Of a stretch of DNA of 6,117 nucleotides, positions 4,775-6,117 are shown piece after piece. The position numbers and the translations under genes are program-made. Location: positions 1 through 6,117 of the forward strand of contig JASLEW010000033.1 in the NCBI GenBank assembly GCA_030150965.1. Reading direction: 5' to 3'. Below the pieces are notes generated by a model. It searched no databases and had not been told where the DNA came from. It saw nothing but the letters and a program-made list of their open reading frames with translations. Each line of letters begins with the position of its first letter. Position 1 is the stretch's first letter. Source of the DNA: Thermoanaerobaculia bacterium. Lineage in GTDB: Bacteria; Acidobacteriota; Thermoanaerobaculia; Multivoradales; UBA5704.

Positions 4775-6117
4775 ATGCGCGGGCGGGCCGGCGCGGCGGC
4801 CCGCCCGGCCCTGCTCATCCTCCTCGCCATCCTGGGCGGCGCCTGCCGCCGCCCAGGCCCGTCCGCGGCCGGCCCCTTCCCCGGGGCGCCGGTCGTCCTG
4901 ATCTCGATCGACACGCTGCGCTCCGACCACCTGCCGGCCTATGGCTACCGGGGGGTCGAGACCCCGGCCATCGATGCGCTGGCGCAGGACTCGGTGCTGG
5001 TCGAGCGCGCCTACAGCCATGTGCCGCTCACCCTGCCGTCGCACGCCTCGATCCTCTCCGGCCGCCTGCCGGCCGATCACGGGGTACGCGACAACATCGG
5101 CTACCACTTCGACGCCCAGCGCTCGGACTCGCTGCCCGTGGCCCTGCGGCGGGCCGGGTACGCGACCGGCGGCGCGGTGTCGGCCTTCGTGCTGCGCGGC
5201 GAGACCGGGATCTCCGGCGGCTTCGACTACTACGATTCGCAGGTGGACGTGCGGCTGTCGGGCGCCCTGGGCCAGAGCCAGCGCGCCGGCAACCTCACCG
5301 AGCAGCTGCTGCTCGGCTGGCTGCGCCAGGCCGCCCCGGGGCCGAAGCCGTGCTTCGCCTTCCTGCACCTCTACGAGCCGCACTCCCCCTACACGCCCCC
5401 CGAGCCCTTCGCCTCGCGCTACCGCGCCGTGCCCTACGACGGCGAGATCGCGACCGCCGATGCCATCGTCGGCGACTTCCTGCGCCAGCTGCGGACCCTG
5501 GGTCTCTACGACCGCGCCATCGTCGTGCTGCTCTCCGACCACGGCGAGGGGCTGGGCGACCACGGCGAGCGCGAGCACGGGCTGCTGCTCTACCGCGAGG
5601 CGCTCCAGGTGCCGCTGCTGCTCAAGCTGCCGGGGTCGCTCCGGCACGGCCGGCACGTGCACGCGCCGGCGCAGCTGGTCGACGTCTATCCGACCATCCT
5701 CGCGCTCCTCGGGCTGCCGCTGCCGCCGGGGCTCCCCGGCCGGCCGCTCCTCGATCTCGACGGGCAGGAGCAGGGGGGCGGACCCGGGCGCGAGATCTTC
5801 GCCGAGACCTTCTATCCGCGCCTGCACTTCGGCTGGAGCGACCTGTCGTCGCTGGTGCGCGGGCGCTTCCATTACATCCACGGGCCCGACCCCGAGCTCT
5901 ACGACCTGGCCTCCGACCCGGGAGAGAGAAGCGACGTCCGGCTCGGCGAGCGACCCACCTTCAGCGCGCTGCGGCAGGACATCGAGGGGTTCCGTCACGG
6001 CCTGGCGGCGCCGGCGGCGGCCGACGCCGAGACGCGCCGGCGCCTCGCCTCCCTGGGCTATGCCGGCGGCACCCTGGCGGCCGGCGGCGGCGAGCGGCTG
6101 CCCGACCCCAAGGCGCA
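4775..6117 (+). CDS. Sulfatase-like (alkaline phosphatase superfamily) hydrolase/transferase, probable lipoprotein, 3'-truncated
   Basis: 447 codons are visible with no stop before the window end. Residues 1-24 form a short signal with a hydrophobic core (ALLILLAILGGAC); Cys24 suggests lipid attachment, although the lipobox is imperfect (Gly at -3). Residues about 40-405 match the sulfatase fold (PF00884 type): metal-binding Asp46 in SIDTLRSDHL, the nucleophile segment TLPSHASILSGR starting at Thr86, HLYEPHSPY at 198-206, YDGEIATAD from 221, the metal site SDHGEG (Asp255, His256), His268 in EREHGLL, VDVYPTILALLGLP from 302, and the ELYDLASDPGE motif near 374. Thr86 replaces the Cys/Ser that becomes formylglycine in true sulfatases, so sulfatase activity is doubtful; a phosphodiesterase or phospho-transferase reaction is possible. 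The ASLGYAGG...LPDPKA tail resembles the junction to C-terminal TPRs in related proteins. The start follows the TPR gene stop by 8 bases with only GGGGA before ATG, so translational coupling is likely. Confidence 0.9.
   Translation, partial: MRGRAGAAARPALLILLAILGGACRRPGPSAAGPFPGAPVVLISIDTLRSDHLPAYGYRGVETPAIDALAQDSVLVERAYSHVPLTLPSHASILSGRLPADHGVRDNIGYHFDAQRSDSLPVALRRAGYATGGAVSAFVLRGETGISGGFDYYDSQVDVRLSGALGQSQRAGNLTEQLLLGWLRQAAPGPKPCFAFLHLYEPHSPYTPPEPFASRYRAVPYDGEIATADAIVGDFLRQLRTLGLYDRAIVVLLSDHGEGLGDHGEREHGLLLYREALQVPLLLKLPGSLRHGRHVHAPAQLVDVYPTILALLGLPLPPGLPGRPLLDLDGQEQGGGPGREIFAETFYPRLHFGWSDLSSLVRGRFHYIHGPDPELYDLASDPGERSDVRLGERPTFSALRQDIEGFRHGLAAPAAADAETRRRLASLGYAGGTLAAGGGERLPDPKA

Noticed and set aside
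4652..5998. A 448-codon open frame on the - strand
   Set aside because: It lies antisense to the sulfatase-like gene, whose motifs are unmistakable. The translation is a Gly/Arg/Gln/Val-rich mix with no domain, as expected for the complement of GC-rich coding DNA.

Overview
The window looks like chromosomal DNA of a high-GC Gram-negative bacterium, most likely a member of the Acidobacteriota (a Holophagae, Thermoanaerobaculia or Vicinamibacteria-like lineage; the class cannot be fixed from sequence alone). Reasons: a roughly 980-residue TonB-dependent receptor of the type with an N-terminal carboxypeptidase-regulatory-like domain that is greatly expanded in that phylum, a secreted TPR protein with the same kind of N-terminal domain, and a sulfatase-like lipoprotein whose C-terminal junction resembles the sulfatase-TPR fusions common there. 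All three genes use strongly G/C-ending codons. The phylum call is inference from protein family habits.

Layout. Positions 1-147 are extremely GC-rich and open in several frames; this may be the edge of a neighbouring gene but its strand cannot be decided. Positions about 148-602 are non-coding: a small set of inverted repeats (152-217), a good sigma-70-type promoter (389-417), a Shine-Dalgarno-like stretch with no start codon (462-470), then the true ribosome binding site (586-594). The TonB-dependent outer-membrane receptor runs from 603 to 3545 and is closed by a textbook intrinsic terminator (3574-3605). A second + strand unit follows: an exported CarboxypepD_reg/TPR protein (3747-4766) and, 8 bases later, a sulfatase/alkaline-phosphatase-superfamily lipoprotein (4775 to the window end, truncated, 447 codons visible).

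How the genes may work together. All three products carry export signals: receptor in the outer membrane, TPR protein in the periplasm, sulfatase-like enzyme probably lipid-anchored. The receptor is transcriptionally separated from the other two by the terminator, although its translation leader is almost identical to that of the TPR gene. A shared envelope role (uptake or remodelling of a glycan or other polymer) is possible but unproven; no substrate can be named. The most interesting points are that the sulfatase-like enzyme has Thr where true sulfatases have the formylglycine Cys/Ser, the TPR-gene/sulfatase-gene pairing, and the repeated leader element. I see no phage, transposon, CRISPR, tRNA or rRNA, and nothing I would call a clearly new defence or mobile system.
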